A stretch of 64,000 nucleotides of DNA from Gryllotalpicola protaetiae (GTDB lineage Bacteria; Actinomycetota; Actinomycetes; Actinomycetales; Microbacteriaceae): assembly GCF_003627055.1 (NCBI RefSeq), contig NZ_CP032624.1, positions 2,666,001-2,730,000 of the forward strand, given 5' to 3'. This document shows positions 17,264-25,850 of this stretch, piece by piece (positions within the stretch are counted from its first letter, which is position 1; each line of letters begins with the position of its first letter). A program made the position numbers and the translations under genes. The notes beneath the pieces were generated by a model. It did no database searches, had not been told where the DNA came from, and was given only the letters and a program-made list of their open reading frames with translations.

Positions 17264-18205
17264 TTATGCTCCGATTCCGGTGAGCCGACTCGAGAGGTCC
17301 CACAGCCGGCGGGCGTTGTCGGCGTCGAGGGCGTAGGCGGCGACGCCGCGGCGGATGCCGGGGGTGAACGGCTCGGCTTCCTGGCAGTCCTCGAAGTAGC
17401 GTCCGGTGACGTCCTCGACGAGCGGCGACGCCGCGAGCAGGACCGAGGTGGCTGCGCCCTGGGCGATGTTCTTCTCCGATACTCCGGTCTTGCCCGATGG
17501 GTCGAAGGTCTGCGGGGGCGTGTCGATGTGGCGGCCCAGGTTCGTGCCCCAGATGCGACCCGGGTTGAGCGCGTTCACGGTGATGCCCTCGGCGGCCCAG
17601 CGCTTGGCTGCTTCGACGGCAAAGAGGATGTTGGCCGTCTTCGACTGGGCGTACGCGAGCCAGGGGTCGTAGGGCTCGGCGGTGAAGTCGAGGTCGTCGA
17701 AGCGGACGGGTCCGTTGGTGTGGCCCACCGAGCTGAGCACGACCACCCGCGCGCCGCCCGCCGCGGCGAGGGCGCCGTGCAGACCGACGGTCAGCGCAAA
17801 GTGGCCGAGGTGGTTGGTGGCGAACTGCAGTTCGTGACCCTCGGGCGTGCGCTGCTCGGGCGTCGCCATGATGCCGGCGTTGTCGACCAGGATGTGCAGC
17901 GGGCCGGACCACCCGGCGACGAACTCGGCGACGGAGGCGGGATCGGCGAGATCCAGACGGGCCGCGTGCACGGCCGGGTTCCCGGTGGTCTCGGTGATCT
18001 CTGTCGCCGCCTCTGCGGCGGCGTCCAGCCGCCGCGCTGCGATGGTCACGTCGGCCCCGGCCGACGCCAGTGCGCGCGCGGTCTCGCGGCCGAGGCCGCC
18101 GGCGCCGCCCGTGACGATCGCGCGGCGATCGGAGAGGTCGACCCCCGCGATGACCTCGTCGGCGGTCGATTGCGGGCCGAAGGGTGTGGTGATGCGTTCG
18201 GACAT
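17264..18205 (-). CDS. SDR oxidoreductase, long type
   Basis: 313 residues resembling the retinol-dehydrogenase-like SDRs. TGGAGGLGRETARALA is near 32-47, an AARRLD basic motif suggests NADP(H), NNAG is replaced by DNAGIM near 110, and the catalytic YAQSK is near 185. GHFALT precedes the catalytic Ser. The substrate is unknown. It is divergent from a TetR gene with a perfect operator between them, so it is the probable regulated target. Confidence 0.87.
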   Translation of the reverse strand: MSERITTPFGPQSTADEVIAGVDLSDRRAIVTGGAGGLGRETARALASAGADVTIAARRLDAAAEAATEITETTGNPAVHAARLDLADPASVAEFVAGWSGPLHILVDNAGIMATPEQRTPEGHELQFATNHLGHFALTVGLHGALAAAGGARVVVLSSVGHTNGPVRFDDLDFTAEPYDPWLAYAQSKTANILFAVEAAKRWAAEGITVNALNPGRIWGTNLGRHIDTPPQTFDPSGKTGVSEKNIAQGAATSVLLAASPLVEDVTGRYFEDCQEAEPFTPGIRRGVAAYALDADNARRLWDLSSRLTGIGA

Positions 18206-18230
18206 GCTCGTGCCTTTCTCCGATATGCTT

Positions 18231-18252
18231 TAAACGGAGTTGCATCCGTTTA
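18231..18252. promoter_or_regulatory. TetR operator, perfect 8-bp dyad
   Basis: TAAACGGA (18231-18238) and TCCGTTTA (18245-18252) are perfect inverted arms six bases apart, in the SDR/TetR intergenic region. It begins just downstream of the minus-strand -10 box, where a bound repressor would block transcription. Confidence 0.7.
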
Positions 18253-18259
18253 TTTTTCC

Positions 18260-18288
18260 AGCATAAGCGGAGCCGGCTCCACTTGCAA
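18260..18288 (-). promoter_or_regulatory. Promoter of the SDR gene
   Basis: On the minus strand TTGCAA (18288-18283) and TATGCT (18265-18260) are 17 bases apart. The predicted start of transcription falls beside the TetR operator. The leader carries GGAGAAAGG before ATG 18205. Confidence 0.55.
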
Positions 18289-18298
18289 AAGGAGATCG

Positions 18299-18868
18299 AT
18301 GCCCCGCTCGTTGCGCGCAGACGCCCAGGCCAACTACGAACGGCTTCTCGACGTCTCGGCTCGGGTCTTCGCCCGCGACGGCGCCGACACCTCGATGAAG
18401 GCGATCGCCGCTGAGGCGGGCGTCGGCATCGCAACGCTCTACCGCCGCTTCCCGACCCGCGATGACCTGATCGAGGCCACCTATCGCAGCCGCACAGAGC
18501 AGCTGTGCGCCGCAGCGCCAGAACTGCTCGAACACACGGAGCCGATCGGAGCGCTCCGCGACTGGATGGAGCAGTTCGTCGACTACATGCTCACCAAGCA
18601 GGGCATGGCGGATGCGCTGCCCGCGATCCTCGCGGCCCGTGACGGCCTGCGCGCGCACAGCAGGGAAGCACTGCTGCAGGCGATGACCGCACTCGTCGAG
18701 GCGGGCGTCACAGCCGGCCGGCTGCGCCCCGACGCGTCCCCGTCAGACATCCTGATGGCGATCGGCGGGATCACCCTGATCAGCGGGCACGAGTCGGACC
18801 GACAGCTCGCCACCCGCCTCATCGACCAGTTGCTCGGCGGCCTGCTGTCGCGCGTGGCCGAGCGGTAG
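18299..18868 (+). CDS. TetR-family repressor
   Basis: 189 residues. The N-terminal helix-turn-helix (about 12-60) has SMKAIAAEAGVGIATLYRRF with RDDLIEATY following; the rest is a helical ligand/dimer domain. ATG 18299 has AAGGAG at ideal spacing. It probably represses the divergent SDR gene and itself through the 18231-18252 dyad. The inducer is unknown. Confidence 0.9.
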   Translation: MPRSLRADAQANYERLLDVSARVFARDGADTSMKAIAAEAGVGIATLYRRFPTRDDLIEATYRSRTEQLCAAAPELLEHTEPIGALRDWMEQFVDYMLTKQGMADALPAILAARDGLRAHSREALLQAMTALVEAGVTAGRLRPDASPSDILMAIGGITLISGHESDRQLATRLIDQLLGGLLSRVAER

Positions 18869-18873
18869 CCGCC

Positions 18874-20136
18874 CTAGTCAGGCAGGTTCAGGTCCGTCGG
18901 CAGATCGCGCCACCCGATGATCGGCGACGTCGCGAGCACGAGCACGCTGCAGGCGATGACTCCGGTGCCGACCCACAGCGTCGGCGCATAGCCGATCGAG
19001 CCCCCGAGCACCCCGCCGAGCAGCGTGCCGAGCGGAAGCACCCCCATCGTGATGGTGCGGCGCGCGGCCGTCGCGCGCCCGAACAGGGCGGCCGGCGTGA
19101 TGCGCGGGTACACGCCCGCGCTGCTGATCGCGGCGACGACGATGATCAGGTTGAGCAGGAACTCCGCGACGGTCATCGAGACTGCGGGCGGCACGGGCAG
19201 ATGCTGCGCGAGCGGCGCCGGCGCGAACGCGACCGGAATGAGCGCGTAGCAGATGAGCTGCGTGCGGATCTCGCCGATCGCGCGCCGCACGCGCATGGCG
19301 ACGAGCGAGGCGAGGATGCCGCCGACAGCGCCGATCGCGAGGATCACGCCGTATTCCCCCGCGCTCAGCCGCAGCGTGCGCAGTGCGAACAGCGCGTAGG
19401 ACGCGGCGATGAATCCCGCGCCGAAGTTGATGGTCGCGGCGGCGAGCACGAAGGTGCGCTGCAGCGGCGTGCGGAACACGAACGTCACGCCGGTGCGCAG
19501 CGACGACCAGAACGGCGGGTGAGCGGATGCCTGCACCTGCGTGCGCGGCGTCGAGATGAGCGCCGCGCTGATCGACGAGCCGAGGTGCATCACGGCGGTG
19601 ACGATGAAGGCGATGGGGCCCGAGGTCAGCGCGATCAGCCAGCCCGCGATGCCGGGGCCGACGACATTGACGGTCGAGTCGGCGCCCTGCAAGGCGGCTG
19701 ATGCGTGAGCCACCCGGTCGCGGCCGACGACGGGCGGAAGCGCCGTCGTGTGCGCGACCTCGAAGACGACGTTCGCCGCACTCGTGACGGCGGCGGCGAC
19801 CATGAGGTGCGGCACCGTCAGTGTGTGCGCGAGGTACGCGACAGGAACACTGCCGATCGCGAAGAAACGGGCGAGGTCCGCGGTGACGAGCAGGCGCTTC
19901 GCCGGAATCCGATCTGCCCATACTCCAGCGGGCACGCCGAGAAACAGGTATGCGCCGTTTCCCAGCGCGGTGATCACCGCGACCTCGAACGCGCCCGCGT
20001 GCAGGGCGACGACGGCGGTGACGCTGAGCGCCAGCGACGCGAACGCGGCGCCGACGTCGCCGAGCGCGTTGGAGACCCAGAGCTTCCGGAAGTCGGGGAT
20101 GCGCCGCAGAGGGAGGCGGAGGTCTGCGGCGGTCAT
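18874..20136 (-). CDS. MFS transporter, DHA3-like
   Basis: 420 residues with 12 helices. The opening LRRIPDFRKLWVSNALGDVG and the loop GVWADRIPAKRLL resemble the DHA3 group that includes macrolide-type and EntS-type exporters. Substrate unknown. It converges on the TetR gene with five bases between stops, and has TAGCCT six bases before ATG 20136. Confidence 0.83.
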   Translation of the reverse strand: MTAADLRLPLRRIPDFRKLWVSNALGDVGAAFASLALSVTAVVALHAGAFEVAVITALGNGAYLFLGVPAGVWADRIPAKRLLVTADLARFFAIGSVPVAYLAHTLTVPHLMVAAAVTSAANVVFEVAHTTALPPVVGRDRVAHASAALQGADSTVNVVGPGIAGWLIALTSGPIAFIVTAVMHLGSSISAALISTPRTQVQASAHPPFWSSLRTGVTFVFRTPLQRTFVLAAATINFGAGFIAASYALFALRTLRLSAGEYGVILAIGAVGGILASLVAMRVRRAIGEIRTQLICYALIPVAFAPAPLAQHLPVPPAVSMTVAEFLLNLIIVVAAISSAGVYPRITPAALFGRATAARRTITMGVLPLGTLLGGVLGGSIGYAPTLWVGTGVIACSVLVLATSPIIGWRDLPTDLNLPD

Positions 20137-20148
20137 CGCCTCAGGCTA
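20137..20148 (-). promoter_or_regulatory. Leaderless-type -10 box (TAGCCT)
   Basis: TAGCCT (20148-20143) is six bases from ATG 20136 on the minus strand. Confidence 0.45.
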
Positions 20149-20161
20149 TGCGCGCTCGGCT

Positions 20162-20225
20162 GCGCTGCTCGGATCCGCTTGGCGCGCCTCGGATCCGCAC
20201 CGCGCACGGCGGATCCGAGCAGCGC
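20162..20225. repeat. Tripartite intergenic palindrome, family 2, copy 2
   Basis: Perfect 17-bp arms GCGCTGCTCGGATCCGC (20162-20178) and GCGGATCCGAGCAGCGC (20209-20225) flank a middle segment with CTCGGATCCGC (20188-20198). It fills the space between the AraC stop and the MFS promoter. Confidence 0.72.
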
Positions 20226-20236
20226 GCGCTGAGTCT

Positions 20237-21106
20237 TCACCCCGCCGCGTGCTCGCGCGGGGTCGCGCCGAACTGCCGTTTGTAGTCACGGCTGAACTGC
20301 GACGGGCTCTCGTAGCCGACGGCATACGCCACCCCGGCGACGTCGCCGCCGCCGGCGAGCAGGCGCACACGCGCCTCCTGCAGGCGCAGCTGCTTCTGGA
20401 ACTGGATCGGGCTCGTGGCCGTGACGGCCTGGAACCCGCGATGGAACGCGGACGGGCTCATGCGCGCCACTGCCGCGAGCTCGTCGATGCGGATGCTCTC
20501 CGCGAAGCGCTCGCGCAGCAAGGCGACCGCGTGCGCGACCCGGTTGAGGCTGCTGTCGGCGAGGCCGAGCTGGCGCACGGCCGGACCGTGAGCGCCGCGC
20601 AGGAGCAGCCAGGTCAGCTCGCGCTCGACGAGCGGGGCGAGCACCGGCACATCGTCGGGGCTGCCGGCGAGGGCGGCCATCCGGGTCACGGCGTCGAGAA
20701 TGCCGGGAGTGAGCTCGGCGACCGACACCGCCGCCGGTGTCGCCGCGCGCGGCTGCCGCGGCAGCGAAGCGGCGGCCGGGTGCAGCAGCAGTTCGGCGAC
20801 GAGGGCGGGTTTCAGGGTGACGGCGAAGCCGAGCGCGGGTCTCTCCGCGGTCGCGTCGAAGAAGCTGCCAACGGCCGGCAGGTCGACCGAGGCGATGAAC
20901 GACTGGCCGGGGCGGTATTCGTGCACCTGGTCGCCGACCGCGATGCGCTTGCCGCCGCGGGCGAGAAGCACGAACACCGTGCCGGTCATGGAGAACTCGG
21001 GCGGCCCTTCCCGCCCGACCGATGAGATGACCGCGCTGTCGCCGATGCGTGTCTGCCCGCTCGGCGCGTGCCGGGCGATCAGGGCGGCGAGCCGGCTGAG
21101 GTCCAT
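20237..21106 (-). CDS. AraC-family regulator
   Basis: 289 residues. The N-terminal half matches the AraC_N effector domain (SGREGPPEF-like and EYRPGQSF segments) and the C-terminal hundred residues hold two helix-turn-helix motifs (RIDELAAVARMSPSAFHRGF and AGVAYAVGYESPSQFSRDYK). Proteins of this layout commonly control a neighbouring oxidoreductase. It is divergent from the SDR at 21252, and a long perfect dyad lies between the genes. ATG 21106 is used; no strong ribosome site is seen. Confidence 0.88.
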   Translation of the reverse strand: MDLSRLAALIARHAPSGQTRIGDSAVISSVGREGPPEFSMTGTVFVLLARGGKRIAVGDQVHEYRPGQSFIASVDLPAVGSFFDATAERPALGFAVTLKPALVAELLLHPAAASLPRQPRAATPAAVSVAELTPGILDAVTRMAALAGSPDDVPVLAPLVERELTWLLLRGAHGPAVRQLGLADSSLNRVAHAVALLRERFAESIRIDELAAVARMSPSAFHRGFQAVTATSPIQFQKQLRLQEARVRLLAGGGDVAGVAYAVGYESPSQFSRDYKRQFGATPREHAAG

Positions 21107-21206
21107 GGCTTTCAGTCAAGCATCCGCCCCGGCTATTCGGTGCAGAAAAGGCAGGAATGAGCAAGTTATCGGCAGCAATGATCTACGGCGAGCGGATGCC
21201 TGCGCT

Positions 21207-21240
21207 TTGACTTGACTGGTCACATTGATCGTCAAGTCAA
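21207..21240. promoter_or_regulatory. Divergent operator, perfect 10-bp dyad
   Basis: TTGACTTGAC (21207-21216) and GTCAAGTCAA (21231-21240) are perfect inverted arms 14 bases apart, immediately upstream of the SDR ribosome site (AAGGAGT). The arms contain TTGACT, which can serve as -35 elements. The likely ligand is the divergent AraC regulator. Confidence 0.6.
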
Positions 21241-21251
21241 GGAGTCAGAGC

Positions 21252-22010
21252 ATGAAGGTCGCTGTCATCATCGGTGGGAGTGCGGGGATCGGGCAAGCGG
21301 CTGCTGCCGCGGTCGCGCGGCAGGAGTACGGGGTGATCCTCACCTATCGCAGTCACCCAGAGGGTGCAGACGAGGTCGTCGCGGCGATCGCGGCCGAGGG
21401 TGGCACAGCGGTCGCGTTGCCGCTCGACGTGGGCGAGTCCGCTTCGTTCCCTGCGTTTGCGGAACAGGTGCGTGCGGTGCTCGCGGAGACATGGCAGACC
21501 GACCGCATCGATGCGCTCGTCAACAACGCCGGTGTCGGCGAGGTTGCGATGCTGGGGGAGATCACGGATGAGCACTACGACAAACTCAACCGCGTGCTGC
21601 TCAAGGGACCGCTGTTCCTGACGCAGGCGCTGCTGCCGCTGGTCGCCGACGGAGCTGCGATCGTCAACACCACGAGTTCGTCGACACACGCCACCGGGGC
21701 GACGCCCGGGTATTCGGTCTACGCCGCGATGAAGGGCGGGCTGGTCGTGCTCACGCGGTACCTCGCGAAGGAGCTCGCTGTGCGCGGCATCCGGGTCAAC
21801 TCGGTCTCCCCGGGGGTCACGCGTACCAGGCTCGGCGGCGACGCGTTCGAGAAGTACCCAGAGCTGATTGCGCCGCAGGCCGCGCGCACTGCCCTCGGTC
21901 GCATCGGCGAGCCGGCGGACGTCGGCGACGTCATTGCGTTCCTCGTGACGGATCAGGCGCGCTGGATCACGGGGCAGGACATCGAGGTCTCCGGCGGGTG
22001 GGACCTGTGA
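21252..22010 (+). CDS. SDR family oxidoreductase
   Basis: 252 residues, FabG-like. IIGGSAGIGQA is near residue 6, NNAGVG near 90, the catalytic Ser/Tyr in NTTSSSTHATG and YSVYAAMKGG near 140-160, and GQDIEVSGGW at the C-terminus. ATG 21252 follows AAGGAGT; an in-frame start at 21225 would overlap the operator. Substrate unknown; regulation by the divergent AraC protein is inferred. Confidence 0.88.
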   Translation: MKVAVIIGGSAGIGQAAAAAVARQEYGVILTYRSHPEGADEVVAAIAAEGGTAVALPLDVGESASFPAFAEQVRAVLAETWQTDRIDALVNNAGVGEVAMLGEITDEHYDKLNRVLLKGPLFLTQALLPLVADGAAIVNTTSSSTHATGATPGYSVYAAMKGGLVVLTRYLAKELAVRGIRVNSVSPGVTRTRLGGDAFEKYPELIAPQAARTALGRIGEPADVGDVIAFLVTDQARWITGQDIEVSGGWDL

Positions 22011-22122
22011 GGCCGACGGCGCGGATGTTGGGGTGTCGATGGCCTGTGTGAAACTGTGGGTGCTCGGGGCGGTTGTGGATATTTATTCGGATGTTTTGCT
22101 TCCAATGTGGATGCCAGCTCAG

Positions 22123-22135
22123 TAGACTCGGGGGC
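22123..22135 (+). promoter_or_regulatory. Leaderless-type -10 box of a decayed gene (TAGACT)
   Basis: TAGACT at 22123-22128 is seven bases before ATG 22136. The promoter appears intact although the gene is broken. Confidence 0.4.
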
Positions 22136-22978
22136 ATGTCGAAGATCGGTGCCGCAGCCTGCGAGACGCTCACGCGCCTCGGGCGGACCCTGCCCATCGA
22201 CCCCGCCGTGCTCACGGACGGGCAGCTGATCCGGCTCGTGGAGGACGCGGAGGCCGCGGAGCGTCAGGTGGGCGCGGTGAAGCTCGCCGCGGCTGCCGAG
22301 GTGGCGCGCCGGTCGCAGGCCGACGACCCGGATTCTCTGGCGCGGCGGCTGGGGTTCAAGACCGCAGCGGTTGCGCTGGCCGGGGTGACGAAGTCCTCCG
22401 GCAAGGAGGCGCAGAAACTCGTCGCTGAAGCCACCGACTTGGCGCAGCTCCCCGCGGTCGAGGCTGCACTGCTGGATGGGCGGATCGGGCGGGAGGCAGC
22501 CGCAGCGATCAGCGGGGAGCTGAAGAAAGCCGCCCCCACCGCCGACGCCGGTCAGCTTGCGACCGCGCAGGCGGAACTTGTCGAGCTGGCCGCGCCGCCG
22601 TCATCAAGGGTGTCCTCGACGGGCTGCGGAACCCGAAGGGCAAGAAGACCGTGTCGTTCATGTCCGCCGAGGACCTCGCGCCTGTGGATGTGCGCACGGC
22701 CGGGCAGGCCGACGCCGACCACCTCAGAGACGTGTTCGCGCTCGCCGCCCGCTCCACCGAACTGCCCGAGTTGGGCGGCGACCACCCCACCGTGTGGCTG
22801 TCCACGACAGTCAACGAACTTGAGTCCGGTACCGGGCTCGCCTTCTACGCGGGTGTTGCGGAGCCTCCCCGAAGTCAGATACGCCTACGGCGGGAAAGAC
22901 ACCGGGTGGAGAGCAGCCGGTGACGGCACTGCCGCACACCTCAAGACCACAGCACCACCCGGCGCACCACCCGGATGA
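22136..22978 (+). pseudogene. DUF222 (HNH endonuclease) remnant
   Basis: The first 150 codons read as a DUF222 N-terminus (LTDGQLIRLVEDAEAAERQV, KLAAAAEVARRS, LLDGRIGREAAAAISGEL). Near 22585 the frame shifts: GRAAVIKGVLDGL and FMSAEDLAPVDVRT continue in another frame, up to TVWLSTTVNELESGTG at about 22795-22840. Sequence after about 22860 is no longer recognisable and no HNH motif exists. DUF222-HNH genes are numerous and often decayed in actinobacteria. The 147 bases after it (22979-23125) hold GC-rich dyads such as GCCGCGCG/CGCGCGGC near 23029 but no gene. Confidence 0.75.
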
Positions 22979-23125
22979 CCGAATCCGGATCCGGGGGAAC
23001 GCCGTGGGGCGCAGCCCCTCCAGCGGGAGCCGCGCGTCACGCGCGCGGCATGGGAATGACGCGCCACGAGCGCGCCGCAGGTGACGGGCGCACCCAGCGC
23101 ACGTGCGGCATGGAAGAGTTGGCCA

Positions 23126-24598
23126 GTGACCGATGACGCCGATGAGCTGCACGAGTACAGCGCCCTTGAGCAGTGGCAGCTGCTGCAGTCGGGGCAGGTG
23201 AGCCCGGTCGAGCTGACCGAGGCGTATCTCGAGCGCATCGAGACGCTGAACGACCGCGTCGGCGCGTTCGTGACGGTCTTGGGGGAGGAGGCGCTCGAGC
23301 GCGCGCGATTCGTCGAGACCTCGGTGCCCAGAACGGCGCCGCTATGGGGTCTGCCGCTCGGCGACAAGGACCTGTGGAACCGGGCGGGCGTGCCGACCGG
23401 CTTCGGGTCGCGCTCGCGCACCGGGTTCGTGCCCGACGTCAGCGACGAGGTCGTCGAGCAGCTCGACGCAGCGGGAGCGATCAGCCTCGGCAAGACCGCG
23501 GTGCCCGAGTTCGGGATGCCGGCGTACACCGAGACCCTCGTCGGGCCGCCTGCGCGCAACCCGTGGCAGCTCGATCTGAACGCGGGCGGATCGAGCGGGG
23601 GAGCGGCGGCGGCCGTCGCCGCGGGAATGCTGCCGTTCGCCCCAGGGTCAGACGGCGGCGGGTCGATTCGTATTCCCGCAGCGGCATGCGGCCTCGTCGG
23701 GCTGAAGCCCGGCCGCGGGCTCGTCCCGTCGAGCCTCGACCTCGCGCTGCCCGAAGGGCTCGTCGTGAACGGCTCGATCGCGCGCACGACGGCGGACGCC
23801 GCGCTGCTGCTCGACGGCATGATCGGCCGGAACCCCGACGGGACGATCGGCCACCACTACGCCCTGCGCGCCGCCGGCGGCGATGAGCCGTTCCTGTCGG
23901 CCGCAGTTCGCGGCGAGCTCGGCGACGGCACGAAGCGGTTCCAGCTGGGCGTGATGACGAGCTCGGCATGGGACGCCGCCTACGAGATCACCACCTCGCC
24001 CGAGGCGCAGGCTGCGCTCGCCGCGGCGGTCGCCGCGCTCGGCGAGCTGGGCCACGGCATCGAGGAGACCTCGCTCGACCCGGACCCGACGTACGCCCCT
24101 GCGTTCACCGCCGCATGGAAGGCGGGCGCGGCAGCCGTTCCGTTCGTCGACGAGGGCTTCGAGCTCGACGGGCCGCTCATGCAGTGGCTCGTGCGCGAGG
24201 GCCGCGCACTGTCGGCCCCGGAACTGCACAGCGCCCTCGTCGCGCTGCGCGCGTTCGAGCGCCGCTTCATCGCGCGTCTCGCGCCGTTCGATGCGGTGCT
24301 CACACCGACGCTCGCCATGACCCCGCGGCCGAACGGCTGGTGGGACCAGGCGGACATGGCGCACAACTTCGAGCAGCAATGCCAGTACACGCCGTTCACG
24401 TCGATGGTGAACGTGTCGGGCCTGCCCGCGATCAGCGTGCCGGTTCACCAGACCGAGGCGACGCCGGATGCCCCGGTCGGCCTGCCCATGGGCGTGCAGC
24501 TCATCGGCCGCCCGGGTGGCGAGCGGACGCTGCTCGCACTCGCCGCGCAGCTCGAGCGGAAGTTCAGGTGGCGCTTCCGCCGCCCGCCGGTCTGGTGA
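23126..24598 (+). CDS. Amidase signature enzyme
   Basis: 490 residues of the amidase-signature family, which hydrolyses amide bonds with a Ser-cisSer-Lys triad. The Lys is in LPLGDKDLW (near 78), the cis-Ser in GGSSGG and the nucleophilic Ser in GSDGGGSIRIP (about 155-185), so the triad is complete. The substrate is unknown. GTG 23126 is preferred to an upstream start at 23081 because homology begins there and GGAAGAG lies about nine bases ahead. It converges on the SDR gene at 24658 through a family-1 palindrome. Confidence 0.87.
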   Translation: MTDDADELHEYSALEQWQLLQSGQVSPVELTEAYLERIETLNDRVGAFVTVLGEEALERARFVETSVPRTAPLWGLPLGDKDLWNRAGVPTGFGSRSRTGFVPDVSDEVVEQLDAAGAISLGKTAVPEFGMPAYTETLVGPPARNPWQLDLNAGGSSGGAAAAVAAGMLPFAPGSDGGGSIRIPAAACGLVGLKPGRGLVPSSLDLALPEGLVVNGSIARTTADAALLLDGMIGRNPDGTIGHHYALRAAGGDEPFLSAAVRGELGDGTKRFQLGVMTSSAWDAAYEITTSPEAQAALAAAVAALGELGHGIEETSLDPDPTYAPAFTAAWKAGAAAVPFVDEGFELDGPLMQWLVREGRALSAPELHSALVALRAFERRFIARLAPFDAVLTPTLAMTPRPNGWWDQADMAHNFEQQCQYTPFTSMVNVSGLPAISVPVHQTEATPDAPVGLPMGVQLIGRPGGERTLLALAAQLERKFRWRFRRPPVW

Positions 24599-24601
24599 CG
24601 C

Positions 24602-24670
24602 GTGCGCGGGTGAAACGACGCTTCCGCGGGGGTGGTTTCACCCGCCCACACGCGGTTTCACCCGCGCACG
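24602..24670. repeat. Tripartite intergenic palindrome, family 1, copy B
   Basis: 69 bp: left arm GTGCGCGGGTGAAACGACG, central CGCGGGGGTGGTTTCACCCG, right arm GCGGTTTCACCCGCGCACG. It lies between convergent genes, and its right arm supplies the last codons and the TGA of the SDR gene on the minus strand. Confidence 0.8.
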
Positions 24671-25506
24671 CGAGTGAGCCGGGCGAGAACCTCGAAGAGG
24701 TCCCGGCGCAGTTCGGGGTCCGAGGCCTGCTTCGCGACCGGCCCGAACGGCGTGAACCGCGAGAAGTAGGTGCCGCTCGGGGCGTCCACCGGGAAGTCGC
24801 TCGAGAACGCGATGAGCGGGGCGGCGCCGCTCGCCGCCGAACGGCCCCAGTGGCCGGCGAGCAGGGCGTTGCCGAGTCTGACGAGCCGCGAGGTTCCGCC
24901 GAAGCCCGTCGCCACCATGCCGGGGTGCACCGAGTAGGCGGCCACCCCGGTGCCCGTGAGACGTTCGGCGAGCTCGCGGATCCACATCACGACGGCCAGC
25001 TTGGATGCCGCGTACACGGGCCACCCGCGACGGTACGGCCGCTCCGCCCACTCCAGGTCGTCGAGCTCGATGTGGCCGAACCGGTTCGCCATCGATGCGG
25101 TCGCGAGCACCCGCGCCGGGGCGGTGTCGCGCAGCGCGGCCGTCGCCTCGATCCTCGGCAGCAGCAGCTCGGTCAACAGGAACGGCGCGATGACGTTCGA
25201 CTGCACGGTGCGCTCGTGGCCGTCGCCGGTGATCTCCCACTCGCTGACCAGCCCGCCCGCGTTGTTCACGAGCACATCGATGCGGTCGTACCGGGCGAGC
25301 AGGTCTGCGCCCAGCATCCGCACATCGTCGAGCCTGTCGAAATCCGCGAGATATGCCTCGCCGCCCGCCGCCTCGGCGACGGCACGCGTTCGCTCGGGGT
25401 TGCGGCCGACGACCGCGACGTGATCGCCGCGCGCGGCGGCGGCCAGAGCCGTCTCGCGGCCGATCCCCGAGCTCGCCCCGGTGACCACGACAACGCGTGC
25501 GCTCAC
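24658..25506 (-). CDS. SDR oxidoreductase, last gene of a four-gene operon
   Basis: 282 residues. TGASSGIGRETALAAA is near 9-24, NNAGG near 87, and the catalytic YAASK near 165; the overall pattern resembles retinol-dehydrogenase/WW-oxidoreductase-like SDRs. GTG 25506 overlaps the preceding stop (GTGA). The final residues RVRG and the TGA come from the right arm of repeat copy B, so the C-terminus may have been set by that insertion. Substrate unknown. Confidence 0.86.
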   Translation of the reverse strand: MSARVVVVTGASSGIGRETALAAAARGDHVAVVGRNPERTRAVAEAAGGEAYLADFDRLDDVRMLGADLLARYDRIDVLVNNAGGLVSEWEITGDGHERTVQSNVIAPFLLTELLLPRIEATAALRDTAPARVLATASMANRFGHIELDDLEWAERPYRRGWPVYAASKLAVVMWIRELAERLTGTGVAAYSVHPGMVATGFGGTSRLVRLGNALLAGHWGRSAASGAAPLIAFSSDFPVDAPSGTYFSRFTPFGPVAKQASDPELRRDLFEVLARLTRVRG

Positions 25507-25850
25507 ACGTACCCGCCCTTCTCGAGCCCCGCCTCGATCTCGAAGCGGTTGTGCAGCGGGTCGCGGCCGGCGATCCCGTAGAGCAGCGGGAAGAGCATGC
25601 CGTAGCGCTGCCACTGCAGCTTGTGCACGGCCTCGTGCTCGAGCACCGTGTCGCCCGCGTTCGCCGCGGTCAGGTAGCAGGCGCCGACGCACGAGCCGCC
25701 GCGGCCGAAAGTCCACTTCGGCATGCCCGTGAAGACGAACAGGCCGTGGCGCACGTGCACCGCACCCGTCGACCACAGGAAGCCCCAGACCAGGCCGACG
25801 GCGGTGGCGAAGAGGAAGCCTGGCAGCGAGAGAAGCCGGGCGAAGGTCAT
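25503..25850 (-). CDS. Small membrane protein with an HExxH motif
   Basis: 115 residues. One or two hydrophobic segments (about 7-30) precede a short domain with LEHEAVHKLQWQRYG (near 72-86) and HNRFEIEA near 101. HEAVH fits the zinc-protease HExxH consensus and the following acidic residues could be the third ligand, as in small zincin-like domains. Activity is unproven. It overlaps both neighbours by four bases (ATGA and GTGA), so it is co-translated with the flavoenzyme and the SDR. Confidence 0.65.
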   Translation of the reverse strand: MTFARLLSLPGFLFATAVGLVWGFLWSTGAVHVRHGLFVFTGMPKWTFGRGGSCVGACYLTAANAGDTVLEHEAVHKLQWQRYGMLFPLLYGIAGRDPLHNRFEIEAGLEKGGYV

